From contig JAFQQR010000038.1 in assembly GCA_017410505.1 (NCBI GenBank), positions 1 to 40,753 of the forward strand: 40,753 nt of DNA, read 5' to 3'. Position 1 is the stretch's first letter; the number at the start of each line of letters is the position of its first letter. This DNA comes from Clostridia bacterium. Lineage in GTDB: Bacteria; Bacillota; Clostridia; TANB77; CAG-508. The notes under the pieces were generated by a model, which did not search any database, had not been told where the DNA came from, and saw only the letters and a list, made by a program, of their open reading frames with translations. The position numbers and the translations under genes were made by a program. This document shows, in pieces, positions 25,343 to 33,346 of this stretch.

Positions 25343-26326
25343 ATGAAAAGTATTAGATGTATTTTGATAAGTTGCCTAATATTTATTGTATTATTGTGTA
25401 ATTTTAGTTTAGCTGCTTCAGTAGAGGTAAATAAAGATAATTTGGAAACAGCTTTTAAAGGATTTGTAAAATCAGATTCTAATGAAGATAATTATGCTAT
25501 TACAGTATTAGATGACACTATAAAAATAACAGTAGATGGTGAAAGTTATATTTTAAATTATGATTTGACAGATAAACCAACTTTTTCAATGGAGGTGCCT
25601 ATTAAAGAAGGAATGACATATGAAGAATTCAAAAATGAAACTGATAATTTAAATTTACCGATGCTTGGATATATGGCAGTAGCTAATATTCAAGGAGTAG
25701 CATATGAGGATTCAATGGGATATTTCTTACTTACATATGCTGAAGATGCTTTAAATGGTGGTTTTTCAACTGATGATACGTATGTTATAGTTGATGATAT
25801 GAATCTTGAAGATGGAGTTACAATAGAAAAAGATGAAAATGATACAAAAACTATTTATACATCTGAGTTTGGAAATAGAGTAATGGAATATACAAATAGT
25901 TTATATAAAGATAAACAAACTATAAGTGATTCAAATGAAATAAATTCTTTTACTTGGACTACAGAACAAAGTGATGTAACAGATTCATCATGTAGTATTA
26001 CTTCAAAATTAGTTGTTAATATGGATGCGGATTTTTCAAAATTAGTTGGAATTATGGATTCGATAGGTGGTTCAACTAATGGAGGAACTTTACCAGAGGA
26101 TACAGACAATGATGATGATGGAAACAATGCAGTATTAGATAGTGACAGTGATAATGATAAAGGGAACGATGTAATATTAGATGAAGAAGATGAAGATGAT
26201 ACTACTTCTAAAAAAATACTACCTGAAACAGGTTTTAATGATATGATAAATTTTGTAATTATTTGTAGTATATTATTTGTAATATTTTTAGGAGTAAAAA
26301 ATAAACAATATAAAGAAATAAAATAA
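25343..26326 (+). CDS. Sortase-anchored surface protein (LPETG)
   Basis: The 327-residue precursor has a signal peptide (hydrophobic residues about 5-22, ending S-L-A-A) and a soluble domain of about 200 residues that I do not recognise. An Asp/Asn-rich acidic linker (about 250-285) follows. The end is a textbook cell-wall sorting signal: K-I-L-P-E-T-G-F, a hydrophobic stretch and a basic tail (K-N-K-Q-Y-K-E-I-K). It should be secreted, cut by signal peptidase and linked to peptidoglycan by a sortase, which is not encoded in the window. GAGGGA precedes the ATG. A Spo0A-type box lies over the promoter region. Confidence 0.85.
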   Translation: MKSIRCILISCLIFIVLLCNFSLAASVEVNKDNLETAFKGFVKSDSNEDNYAITVLDDTIKITVDGESYILNYDLTDKPTFSMEVPIKEGMTYEEFKNETDNLNLPMLGYMAVANIQGVAYEDSMGYFLLTYAEDALNGGFSTDDTYVIVDDMNLEDGVTIEKDENDTKTIYTSEFGNRVMEYTNSLYKDKQTISDSNEINSFTWTTEQSDVTDSSCSITSKLVVNMDADFSKLVGIMDSIGGSTNGGTLPEDTDNDDDGNNAVLDSDSDNDKGNDVILDEEDEDDTTSKKILPETGFNDMINFVIICSILFVIFLGVKNKQYKEIK

Positions 26327-26368
26327 ATAATTTTATAAAATTCATTGCAAATATTTAAAAAATGTGAT

Positions 26369-26405
26369 AAAATAGCTATGCTTTAAAAGTAGTATAGCTA
26401 TTTTT
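26369..26405 (+). terminator. Hairpin between the LPETG gene and rpsF
   Basis: A 13-bp stem with one G-T pair (26370-26382 with 26391-26403) and a T run. It terminates the LPETG transcript. A promoter-like pair TTGCAA (26345-26350), 17 bp, TAAAAT (26368-26373) overlaps its left side, and another TATAAT lies at 26436-26441, so the rpsF start site is uncertain. Confidence 0.65.
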
Positions 26406-26461
26406 AAATCTCTACTTAACTAAAAAGTTAGGTTGTATAATCCATAGGGAGGTGAAAGATA

Positions 26462-26746
26462 ATGAATAAATACGAAAGTGTTGTCATTGTTAATCCAAAT
26501 GTTGACGAAGCAGGTTTAAAAGCTTTAGAAGAAAAATTCACAGGATTAATCAATGAAAATGGAAAAGTTGAATCAGTTGAAAACATGGGTAAAAAAAGAT
26601 TAGCTTATGAAATTAAAAAATTCAAAGAAGGTACATATATGTTATTTAACTTTGAAGCAAAACCAGATTCAATAACAGAACTTGAAAGAGTTTACAGAAT
26701 TACTGATGATATAATTAAATTTATCGTTGTAAGAAAAGAAGATTAA
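26462..26746 (+). CDS. rpsF: Ribosomal protein S6
   Basis: S6 binds 16S rRNA with S18 in the small-subunit platform. The 94-residue protein has N-K-Y-E-S-V-V-I-V-N-P at the start, the G-K-K-R-L-A-Y-E-I-K-K segment and a Y-R-I-T-D-D-I-I end, all typical of S6. GGGAGGTG lies upstream. It is followed by ssb and rpsR in the conserved bacterial order. Confidence 0.97.
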   Translation: MNKYESVVIVNPNVDEAGLKALEEKFTGLINENGKVESVENMGKKRLAYEIKKFKEGTYMLFNFEAKPDSITELERVYRITDDIIKFIVVRKED

Positions 26747-26851
26747 TAAAAAAATAAAAAGTGGGACCTAAATTAAAGTAAAAGATTTGTAAGTTAAAAG
26801 TTTTGTGAAAGTTTTAATTTATGATAAGTGATACGAAAGGATGATATAAAA

Positions 26852-27292
26852 ATGAACAAAGTAATATTAATGGGTAGACTTACAAGAGACCCGGAAGTAA
26901 GATACACACAAACAAACAATACTCTAGTTGCATCATTTAGCTTAGCAATAAATAGAAGATTTGTAAGACAAGGAGAAGAAAGACAAGCTGATTTTATAAA
27001 TATTGTAGCTTGGAGCAAATTAGGAGAATTTTGCAGTAAATACTTTAAGAAAGGTCAACAAGTTGGAGTAATCGGAAGAATCCAAACAAGAACTTGGGAT
27101 GATGATCAAGGTGTTAAACACTATGTAACAGAAGTAGTAGCTGAAGAAGCATATTTCGCTGATAGTAGAAGAGATGGAGATATGGGTTCAGGAGATTTTG
27201 AAAATACTTTTGGAAACACTTTTGGAAATACAATGCCAGGAAGTATGGGATCAGATTTCGAAACATCATCTGCAGATGATTTACCATTTTAA
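26852..27292 (+). CDS. ssb: Single-stranded DNA-binding protein
   Basis: SSB coats single-stranded DNA in replication and repair. The 146-residue product has an OB fold starting M-N-K-V-I-L-M-G-R-L-T-R-D-P-E, with W-S-K-L-G-E and R-T-W-D-D. A Gly/Asn/Phe-rich linker follows, and the acidic D-D-L-P-F tip recruits partner proteins. I chose the ATG at 26852 because the family starts there and GAAAGG lies upstream; the longer frame from 26828 adds eight non-conserved residues. Confidence 0.97.
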   Translation: MNKVILMGRLTRDPEVRYTQTNNTLVASFSLAINRRFVRQGEERQADFINIVAWSKLGEFCSKYFKKGQQVGVIGRIQTRTWDDDQGVKHYVTEVVAEEAYFADSRRDGDMGSGDFENTFGNTFGNTMPGSMGSDFETSSADDLPF

Positions 27293-27321
27293 AATAACTA
27301 AGAGAGGGGGAAAATAACAAA

Positions 27322-27597
27322 ATGGCAGATAAAAAACAAAAAAGAAATAATAAAAATTATGATGAAGACTACAACCCAAAATTCAGAAAACAAAGAAAAA
27401 AAGTTTGCGTTTTATGTAGTGACAAAAACTTTGAATTAGATTATAAAAATCCAGATCAATTAAAGAAATTTGTTAATGATAAAGGTAAAATCTTACCAAG
27501 AAGAACAACAGGTTGTTGTGCTAAACATCAAAGAGATATAACTACAGCAGTTAAAAGAGCTAGACATATTGCTGTATTACCATATTCTCAACAATAA
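27322..27597 (+). CDS. rpsR: Ribosomal protein S18
   Basis: The 91-residue protein has a charged N-terminal extension and the S18 core with K-I-L-P-R-R-T-T-G and H-Q-R-D. It keeps the cysteines C-V-L-C and C-C-A-K-H, so it is the zinc-binding form. GAGAGGGGG lies upstream. It is last in the rpsF-ssb-rpsR operon and followed by a terminator. Confidence 0.97.
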   Translation: MADKKQKRNNKNYDEDYNPKFRKQRKKVCVLCSDKNFELDYKNPDQLKKFVNDKGKILPRRTTGCCAKHQRDITTAVKRARHIAVLPYSQQ

Positions 27598-27604
27598 TAA
27601 ATAT

Positions 27605-27644
27605 AAAAAAGCTAGAACTTTAATTATAAAGTTTTAGCTTTTTT
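27605..27644 (+). terminator. rpsR terminator
   Basis: An 18-bp stem with one G-T pair (27605-27622 with 27627-27644) has a 4-nt loop and ends in six T. Confidence 0.85.
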
Positions 27645-27715
27645 CATATAAATATACTTTTTAAAAATTTTGATATATATTATTACACAACTATTTACAT
27701 AAAATTGAAAATTCG

Positions 27716-27744
27716 TTGCATTTTTTTTAAAAATATAGTAAAAT
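27716..27744 (+). promoter_or_regulatory. Promoter of the PLP-enzyme gene
   Basis: TTGCAT (27716-27721), 17 bp, TAAAAT (27739-27744), 26 bases before the ATG. Confidence 0.7.
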
Positions 27745-27769
27745 AAGAAAAGATTAAGGAGAGAGAAAA

Positions 27770-29023
27770 ATGTTAAATGAATTAGTAATTGATAAAGATT
27801 TAGAAAAATTGTCAAATGAAGTAGAAGATGAAATAAAAGAACAATTCGAACGAATAGAAAAAATAAGTGAAAAGAATAGTTTAAAAGTATTATCAGCATT
27901 TCAAAAATGTAATTTACAGGAAATGCACTTAAATTCATCAACAGGATATGGCATTGATGAAGCTGGAAGAAATAAAATAGAAGAAATATATGCAGAAGTA
28001 TTTAAAGCAGAAGAGGCATTAGTACGTGCACAATTTATATCAGGAACACATGCATTAGCAATAACATTATTTGCACTTTTAAGACCAAATGATACAATGA
28101 TAAGCATAACTGGTGCACCATATGACACACTTCAGACTGTAATAGGATGTGGAGCAGAAGCAAGTCCAAGTTCATTAAAAGCATTTGGAATTAAATATGA
28201 GCAAATAGAATTAGTAAATGACAATTTTGATATAAAAGCAATGCAAGAAAGACTAAAAAAGCAAGATGTAAAATTAGTTGAAATTCAAAGATCAAGAGGA
28301 TATTCAACAAGAAAAAGTTTAGACATCGAAAAAATTGAAACAGTAATAAAAGCAATTAGAGAAGTAAATAAAGAAGTTATCATAATGGTAGATAATTGTT
28401 ATGGAGAATTTGTACAAGACAGAGAACCAATAGAAGTAGGAGCTGATATAGCAGTTGGTTCATTAATGAAAAATTTAGGAGCAGGAATTGCAACATCAGG
28501 AGCATATATTGTAGGTAGAAGAGATTTAATTGAATTATGTGCAGAAAGATTAACAGCACCAGGGATAGGGAAAGAAATAGGACCTTCTTTAGGGCAAAAT
28601 ACACAATTTTTAAAAGGGTTATTTTTTGCACCACAAGTTGTAGAAGCAAGTGTTAAAACTGCAATATTTGCAAGTAGAATTTTAGAAAGATTAGGATATG
28701 ATGTTGATCCAAAATATGATGAAATAAGAGCTGATATAGTACAAACAATCAAGCTTGGAAAAGAAGAAAACTTAATAAAATTTTGTCAAGGAATTCAAAA
28801 AGGTTCACCAATTGATTCAAATGTAATTCCATATCCAAGTGAGATGGGTGGATATGAAGATAAAGTTATCATGGCAGCGGGAACATTTACAGAAGGTTCA
28901 ACAATAGAATTAAGTTGTGATGGACCTATAAGAGAACCATATATCGCATATATGCAGGGTGGACTTAGTTTTAGTTATGGAAAATTTGGAATTTTAAAAG
29001 CAATTCAAGAAATGAAAAAATAG
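27770..29023 (+). CDS. PLP-dependent methionine gamma-lyase/cystathionine beta-lyase family protein
   Basis: The 417-residue protein matches the family annotated as methionine gamma-lyase or aluminium-resistance protein (PF06838-type, fold type I). Visible marks are L-N-S-S-T-G-Y-G-I-D near residue 55, F-I-S-G-T-H-A-L for cofactor-phosphate binding, V-D-N-C-Y-G-E-F with the PLP-pyridine aspartate, and K234 in G-S-L-M-K-N-L-G-A-G, the probable Schiff-base lysine. Family members are thought to cleave sulfur amino acids, but the true substrate is unclear. GGAG lies upstream of the ATG. The gene is followed within 60 bases by a flavoprotein gene, with a REP-like repeat between. Confidence 0.9.
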   Translation: MLNELVIDKDLEKLSNEVEDEIKEQFERIEKISEKNSLKVLSAFQKCNLQEMHLNSSTGYGIDEAGRNKIEEIYAEVFKAEEALVRAQFISGTHALAITLFALLRPNDTMISITGAPYDTLQTVIGCGAEASPSSLKAFGIKYEQIELVNDNFDIKAMQERLKKQDVKLVEIQRSRGYSTRKSLDIEKIETVIKAIREVNKEVIIMVDNCYGEFVQDREPIEVGADIAVGSLMKNLGAGIATSGAYIVGRRDLIELCAERLTAPGIGKEIGPSLGQNTQFLKGLFFAPQVVEASVKTAIFASRILERLGYDVDPKYDEIRADIVQTIKLGKEENLIKFCQGIQKGSPIDSNVIPYPSEMGGYEDKVIMAAGTFTEGSTIELSCDGPIREPYIAYMQGGLSFSYGKFGILKAIQEMKK

Positions 29024-29029
29024 AAAGAA

Positions 29030-29054
29030 GGATTTGGGGACGTGTTAAAAATCC
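29030..29054. repeat. REP-like GGGGACG repeat, copy 3
   Basis: It begins GGATTTGGGGACGTGTTAAA and closes with AATCC. It is close in sequence to the copies at 7055 and 16326 and lies between two coding regions. Confidence 0.6.
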
Positions 29055-29075
29055 CTCTTTTTAGAGAGGAATAAA

Positions 29076-30314
29076 ATGAAAGTTATAGTAATAGGAGGCG
29101 GACCTGCTGGAATGATGGCAGCCATAACCGCCGCAGAAAATGGACATAAAGTTACTTTATTAGAAAAGAAAGAAAGATTAGGAAGAAAGTTATTAATTAC
29201 TGGAAAAGGAAGATGCAATATAACATCTTCATTACCCATTGAAGAATTTATTCAAAATACACCAGGTAATGGACAATTCTTATATAGCTGTTTTAAAAAT
29301 TATACTAATAAAGATGTAATTCAATTTTTAAAAGAAGAAGGATTAGAAGTAAAAGAAGAAAGAGGAAATAGAATATTTCCAGTAACAGATAAATCTTTAG
29401 ATGTTTTAGAATGTTTTAAAAATAAATTAAAAAAATTAAATGTAGATACAAGATATAATACCAGAGTAATAGAAATTATACCTAAAGAAAATAGCTTACA
29501 GGTGAAAACAGAAAAAGATACTTTTGAGGCTGAAAAAATTATTTTAGCTACAGGAGGAAAAAGTTATCCATTAACTGGTTCAACAGGAGACGGATATAAA
29601 TTGGCTGAAAGATTAGGTCATACAATAACGAAAATAAGACCTTCATTAGTGCCATTAGAAAGTTATGATAAAAATATATGTAGAAGTCTGCAAGGATTGT
29701 CTTTAAGAAATGTACAAATTGAATTAAGAAATAAAGAGAATAATAAAGCAATTTATGAAGATTTTGGAGAGATGTTATTTACACATTTTGGTGTCTCTGG
29801 ACCAGTTATTCTAAGTGGTTCAGCACATCTAGTAAGATTAAAAAATATTGAGGAACTTTTAAAAAAGAGAAACATTGTATTAAAGATAGATTTTAAACCA
29901 GCACTTTCAGAAGAAAAACTAGATGATAGGATTTTAAGAGATTTTGCAGAATTAAAAAATAAGCAATTTAAAAATAGTTTAGATAAGCTTTTACCACAAA
30001 AATTAATACCTATAATTATTGAAAAAAGCAAAATAAACCCAGAAAAAAGAGTGAATGAAATAACTAAAAAAGAAAGAAAAAATTTTGTAAAATTATTAAA
30101 AAATTTTGAAATATATATTAGTAATTTTAGACCTATAGAAGAGGCTATAATTACAAGTGGTGGAATAAATATAAAAGAAATAAATCCTAAAACAATGGAA
30201 TCTAAAATAATAAAAGGATTATATTTTGCAGGAGAGATAATAGATGTTGATAGTTATACAGGAGGATTTAATCTGCAAATAGCTTATTCTACAGGATATA
30301 CAGCTGGAATGTGA
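29076..30314 (+). CDS. FAD-binding oxidoreductase of the BaiN/HI0933 (YhiN) family
   Basis: The 412-residue flavoprotein has an N-terminal FAD site G-G-G-P-A-G-M-M-A-A (7-16), the family motif G-R-K-L-L-I-T-G-K-G-R-C-N, A-T-G-G-K-S-Y-P, and a C-terminal G-L-Y-F-A-G-E-I-I-D-V-D-x-Y-T-G-G-F-N-L-Q. These are the marks of the HI0933/YhiN group, which includes BaiN of bile-acid-metabolising clostridia. The physiological substrate of most members is unknown and no bile-acid gene is near, so BaiN activity should not be assumed. GAGAGGAA precedes the ATG. Confidence 0.9.
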   Translation: MKVIVIGGGPAGMMAAITAAENGHKVTLLEKKERLGRKLLITGKGRCNITSSLPIEEFIQNTPGNGQFLYSCFKNYTNKDVIQFLKEEGLEVKEERGNRIFPVTDKSLDVLECFKNKLKKLNVDTRYNTRVIEIIPKENSLQVKTEKDTFEAEKIILATGGKSYPLTGSTGDGYKLAERLGHTITKIRPSLVPLESYDKNICRSLQGLSLRNVQIELRNKENNKAIYEDFGEMLFTHFGVSGPVILSGSAHLVRLKNIEELLKKRNIVLKIDFKPALSEEKLDDRILRDFAELKNKQFKNSLDKLLPQKLIPIIIEKSKINPEKRVNEITKKERKNFVKLLKNFEIYISNFRPIEEAIITSGGINIKEINPKTMESKIIKGLYFAGEIIDVDSYTGGFNLQIAYSTGYTAGM

Positions 30315-30340
30315 GACAGTGGGATTGTCCCAAAGTGTCT
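30314..30340. repeat. Small nested palindrome, REP-like
   Basis: AGACA (30314-30318) pairs with TGTCT (30336-30340), enclosing TGGGA (30320-30324) and TCCCA (30328-30332). The left end overlaps the stop codon of the flavoprotein gene. Confidence 0.45.
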
Positions 30341-30354
30341 TAAAAGGGAGGAAT

Positions 30355-30993
30355 ATGGATAATTTTATTTCAATTAAAGAAAATATTCAAACTGAAATAG
30401 TAGTAAAGAAATCAAAATTTATATGTAATTTAATAAAAGTTGAAACACAAGAAGAAGCGGAAAACATTATAAAACAAATAAAAAAGAAATATTATGATGC
30501 AAGACATAATTGTGTTGCATATAGGGTTATTGATGATGAAAAAATAGTTGAAAAAGCGAGTGACGATGGAGAACCTTCTGGGACTGCTGGTGGACCAATG
30601 TTAAATATTTTACAAAAAAATAATTTGTGTAATGTTGTAGCTATTGTTACAAGGTATTTTGGAGGAATACTACTTGGAACAGGAGGTCTTGTGAGAGCAT
30701 ATTCTGATGCAACTATTGATGCAATAGAGATTTCAGAAAAAGTTGAAATATGTATGGGGCAAGAGCTAGAAGCAGAAATAGAGTACAATAATTTAGAAAG
30801 TTTTAAATATTATTGTAAAATAAATGATATATATATTAACGATTTTGGATATTCTGATAGAGTTATTTGTAAAATTCAGTTAGAAGATGTGAGTATGCAA
30901 AGATTAGTTGAAGATTTTGAAACAAAAAAAGTGAATTTGATAAATTTAAAGTTTTTATCTAAAAAATTAATAAATAAAAGTATAATAAAATAG
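30355..30993 (+). CDS. YigZ/IMPACT family protein
   Basis: The 212-residue protein has the IMPACT N-terminal domain: K-K-S-K-F-I-C near residue 20, the D-A-R-H-N-C-V-A-Y block, D-D-G-E-P-S-G-T-A-G-G-P-M and T-R-Y-F-G-G-I-L-L-G-T-G-G-L-V-R-A-Y. The C-terminal part is the short UPF0029-like domain. The start is ATG 30355 with GGGAGG 4 bases upstream; the longer frame from 30319 lacks a site and lies in a palindrome. The cellular role of bacterial members is uncertain; translation-related binding has been proposed for the family. Confidence 0.92.
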   Translation: MDNFISIKENIQTEIVVKKSKFICNLIKVETQEEAENIIKQIKKKYYDARHNCVAYRVIDDEKIVEKASDDGEPSGTAGGPMLNILQKNNLCNVVAIVTRYFGGILLGTGGLVRAYSDATIDAIEISEKVEICMGQELEAEIEYNNLESFKYYCKINDIYINDFGYSDRVICKIQLEDVSMQRLVEDFETKKVNLINLKFLSKKLINKSIIK

Positions 30994-31052
30994 TCTTTTT
31001 GTAAAAAATTGGAAATTATGATTGAAATTTCAAAATATAAATAATATAATTC

Positions 31053-31083
31053 GAACTGTAAAAAATTTACAGTTCTTTATTTT
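31053..31083 (+). terminator. Terminator between yigZ-like gene and spo0A
   Basis: A 9-bp stem (31053-31061 with 31067-31075) with a T-rich tail. Confidence 0.7.
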
Positions 31084-31124
31084 TTGCATAAAAATGCATT
31101 ATTTTACATTTAGGAGGGAATTAT

Positions 31125-31943
31125 ATGAAAGAAAAAACTACAGTTTTGATTGCAGATGATAATCAAGAGTTTAGTCAAACACTTGCTAATTATATACAAG
31201 AGCAAGAAGATATGGAGGTTATAGGAATAGCAAAAGATGGAGAAGAAGCTATAGACATGATAACAAATGTAATGCCAGATGTTGCTTTATTAGATGTTAT
31301 AATGCCACATCTAGATGGAATAGGTGTTTTAGAAAAAATGAGTATAATAAAATGTGATAAAAAACCAATTTGTATAATGTTGTCTGCTGTAGGACAAGAT
31401 AAAATTACTCAAAAAGCAGTAGGGTTAGGTGCTGAATATTATGTGGTTAAACCTTTTGATATTGAATTATTAATAAAAAGAATTAGAGAATTAAAGAATT
31501 TTAAACCTAATCAAAATCTTAATAGTTTAATTGGAAGAGAGATAAAATCACAGTATGTGGAGATTCCAATAAATGGAGAAAAAAGCCAAGAAAATTTAGA
31601 GGCGTTAGTTACTAATATTATTCATGAGGTAGGTGTACCAGCACATATAAAAGGGTATCAATATTTAAGAGAAGCTATTATAATGGTTGTTAATGATATT
31701 GATGTTATTAATCAGATTACAAAAAGTTTATATCCACAAATTGCTTACAAATTTAGTACAACACCAAGTCGTGTAGAACGTGCTATACGTCATGCAATAG
31801 AAGTTGCTTGGGGTAGGGGGGATCAACAGACTGTTGAGAAGATTTTTGGATATACAATTTCTGCTGCTAAGGGAAAACCAACAAATAGTGAATTTATAGC
31901 AATGATTGCTGATAAGTTAAGATTAGAGTTAAAAAGTGCATAA
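31125..31943 (+). CDS. spo0A: Sporulation master regulator Spo0A
   Basis: Spo0A, when phosphorylated, activates or represses genes at sporulation onset by binding TGNCGAA boxes. The 272-residue protein has a receiver domain with acidic pocket A-D-D-N and phospho-acceptor D57 in [11 protein letters not shown]. It also has the Spo0A C-terminal DNA-binding domain, with [33 protein letters not shown] and a late [17 protein letters not shown] precedes the ATG. Its usual neighbour spoIVB is not seen. Target boxes occur elsewhere in this window. Confidence 0.97.
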   Translation: MKEKTTVLIADDNQEFSQTLANYIQEQEDMEVIGIAKDGEEAIDMITNVMPDVALLDVIMPHLDGIGVLEKMSIIKCDKKPICIMLSAVGQDKITQKAVGLGAEYYVVKPFDIELLIKRIRELKNFKPNQNLNSLIGREIKSQYVEIPINGEKSQENLEALVTNIIHEVGVPAHIKGYQYLREAIIMVVNDIDVINQITKSLYPQIAYKFSTTPSRVERAIRHAIEVAWGRGDQQTVEKIFGYTISAAKGKPTNSEFIAMIADKLRLELKSA

Positions 31944-31965
31944 AATTTTATTTTTATATTTTTAT

Positions 31966-31999
31966 AAAAAACCGTATCTGAATTCAGATACGGTTTTTT
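31966..31999. terminator. Perfectly palindromic bidirectional terminator
   Basis: All 34 bases form a perfect palindrome (17-bp arms) with A6 and T6 ends. It terminates spo0A and the converging 49-residue gene that ends at 32002. Confidence 0.9.
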
Positions 32000-32001
32000 A
32001 C

Positions 32002-32151
32002 CTAATCAATATCAATATCATCAATCCTATTCTGCACAATCTTTTTTGAAATTTCCCACTCTCTAGGATAAAGAAGAATGAGTATTAAAGTGTTTAAATA
32101 GTTAACTGTTTCATAAACTGCCATGGAAAAATCTTCAAAAAGTTCTTTCAT
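32002..32151 (-). CDS. Small 49-residue protein
   Basis: The frame opens at ATG 32151 with AAAGGAG 8 bases upstream and ends at TAG 32002-32004, next to the bidirectional terminator. The product has an acidic start (M-K-E-L-F-E-D-F), a hydrophobic middle (L-N-T-L-I-L-I-L-L-Y) and an acidic end (I-D-D-I-D-I-D). No family is recognised. Promoter, ribosome site and terminator together make a real gene likely. Confidence 0.65.
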   Translation of the reverse strand: MKELFEDFSMAVYETVNYLNTLILILLYPREWEISKKIVQNRIDDIDID

Positions 32152-32195
32152 ACTGATTACTCCTTTCAATTAAGTAATAAACTAGGTACAAATTA

Positions 32196-32224
32196 ATTAT
32201 AACATAAATCTAAAATTATGTAAA
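32196..32224 (-). promoter_or_regulatory. Promoter of the 49-residue gene
   Basis: On the minus strand TTTACA (32224-32219), 17 bp, TATAAT (32201-32196). Confidence 0.75.
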
Positions 32225-32258
32225 ATTCTCTATAGTAATTCGATATTTACATGCATAC

Positions 32259-32287
32259 TTTACATAAATATGGAAATGTGTTATAAT
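32259..32287 (+). promoter_or_regulatory. Promoter of the 164-residue membrane protein
   Basis: TTTACA (32259-32264), 17 bp, TATAAT (32282-32287). It closely resembles the divergent promoter at 32224-32196, sharing TTTACATAA and a similar spacer end. Confidence 0.8.
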
Positions 32288-32382
32288 CACACATAGTATA
32301 TTTATAATTTAAAAAGGAGGATAGATATTAAGTTTTAATTTAGTAACTTGCAAATAACAATTAGGCAAAAGGAGAATAAAAA

Positions 32383-32877
32383 ATGATAACAAGTAAAGTA
32401 AAAAAACTAGCAATAAGTATAAGTATTAGTATAATCATTGGATTTTTGTCAATGATACCTATGTATTATGTAAGGATACAAAATTTAGGAGGATTGTACT
32501 TAGATACGCCTCTTGTAGTCTGCTCTATTAGTTGGATTTGTTTTGTAAGTTTTGTAATATTTGTAATTGTGTTTGGATTCTGGAGCATAGGAAATTCAAA
32601 ACTGGAAGGAAAAAAGGCTATTAATGATTTTATGGTAGGTTTAGAAGATGGGGAAAGAAAAGTTCTGTATAAGTACAGAAGAAATAATATAGAATCTCAT
32701 ATTTTAAGCCAGATTGTAGATAGTTATAATCCAATCTATTCAGCAAAAATAAAAGAAGATAATACAGTAGATTTAATTGTAAGAGAAAGAGAAACAAATA
32801 AACTTATTTGTGATCCTATAAATGTTAAAGACATTGAATACTTAGTATCACATTTCAAATTTGATGAAGAAGATTGA
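32383..32877 (+). CDS. Membrane protein of unknown function, two transmembrane helices
   Basis: The 164-residue protein has two membrane segments (about 9-29 and 43-67) and a cytoplasmic-looking C-terminal domain of about 95 residues with alternating charges and a D-x-V-D-L-I-V-R-E-R-E strand region. I recognise no family. AAAGGAG precedes the ATG. The leader is about 90 bases long and contains a second AGGAGG (32315-32320) that is followed by no proper ORF. A strong terminator follows the gene. Confidence 0.65.
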   Translation: MITSKVKKLAISISISIIIGFLSMIPMYYVRIQNLGGLYLDTPLVVCSISWICFVSFVIFVIVFGFWSIGNSKLEGKKAINDFMVGLEDGERKVLYKYRRNNIESHILSQIVDSYNPIYSAKIKEDNTVDLIVRERETNKLICDPINVKDIEYLVSHFKFDEED

Positions 32878-32896
32878 AACTGAATATTTATCTTTG

Positions 32897-32929
32897 GGAA
32901 AAAGTGCGAAGTAATATCGCACTTTTTCC
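32897..32929 (+). terminator. Terminator after the membrane protein gene
   Basis: A perfect 13-bp stem (32897-32909 with 32917-32929), 7-nt loop. Confidence 0.75.
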
Positions 32930-33035
32930 ATTTGTATAAATCTAAATAAATATAGAATGAATTAAAATTATATAAAATTTTTTGATGGTAGAATAAGTTT
33001 TTATATGAAGAGCAAAATAATAAAAGGTGATATAA

Positions 33036-33278
33036 ATGAAAATATCTTTTATAAAATATGAAAAGGAAAAGAATTATCAAATTCCAAAAGTATTTGGACT
33101 AAATGTAGAAGAATTAAAAGAACCAGAGCAAATAGATGAAAAAATAGAAGAATTAAAAGAAAAACAATATACAACAATAGTAATACCAAATGAATTAGCA
33201 AGTTTTTCAGAAAAAGTAATAAATAAATATAAATATGACAATACGATAAATATCATAATAACTCCATCCAAAAAATAA
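33036..33278 (+). CDS. Uncharacterised 80-residue protein, weakly V-ATPase F-subunit-like
   Basis: The protein is mostly Lys/Glu with a repeated E-E-L-K-E motif. Its second half, T-T-I-V-I-P-N-E-L-A followed by I-N-I-I-I-T-P, is reminiscent of the strand-helix-strand pattern of ATP synthase F subunits (NtpG/AtpF of V-type enzymes), but no other V-ATPase gene is near. AAAGGTG lies upstream of the ATG. It precedes sipL by 68 bases on the same strand and may share its transcript. Confidence 0.55.
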   Translation: MKISFIKYEKEKNYQIPKVFGLNVEELKEPEQIDEKIEELKEKQYTTIVIPNELASFSEKVINKYKYDNTINIIITPSKK

Positions 33279-33346
33279 ATCAAATAAGAATAAATATAAA
33301 AAACAAACATATAAATTTATAAAGAAAAACTGTAAGGAGGTAAAAA

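Noticed and set aside
26369..26461. S6:S18-binding leader RNA in front of rpsF
   Set aside because: A hairpin exists but looks like the upstream terminator; I could not recognise the conserved leader motif with confidence.
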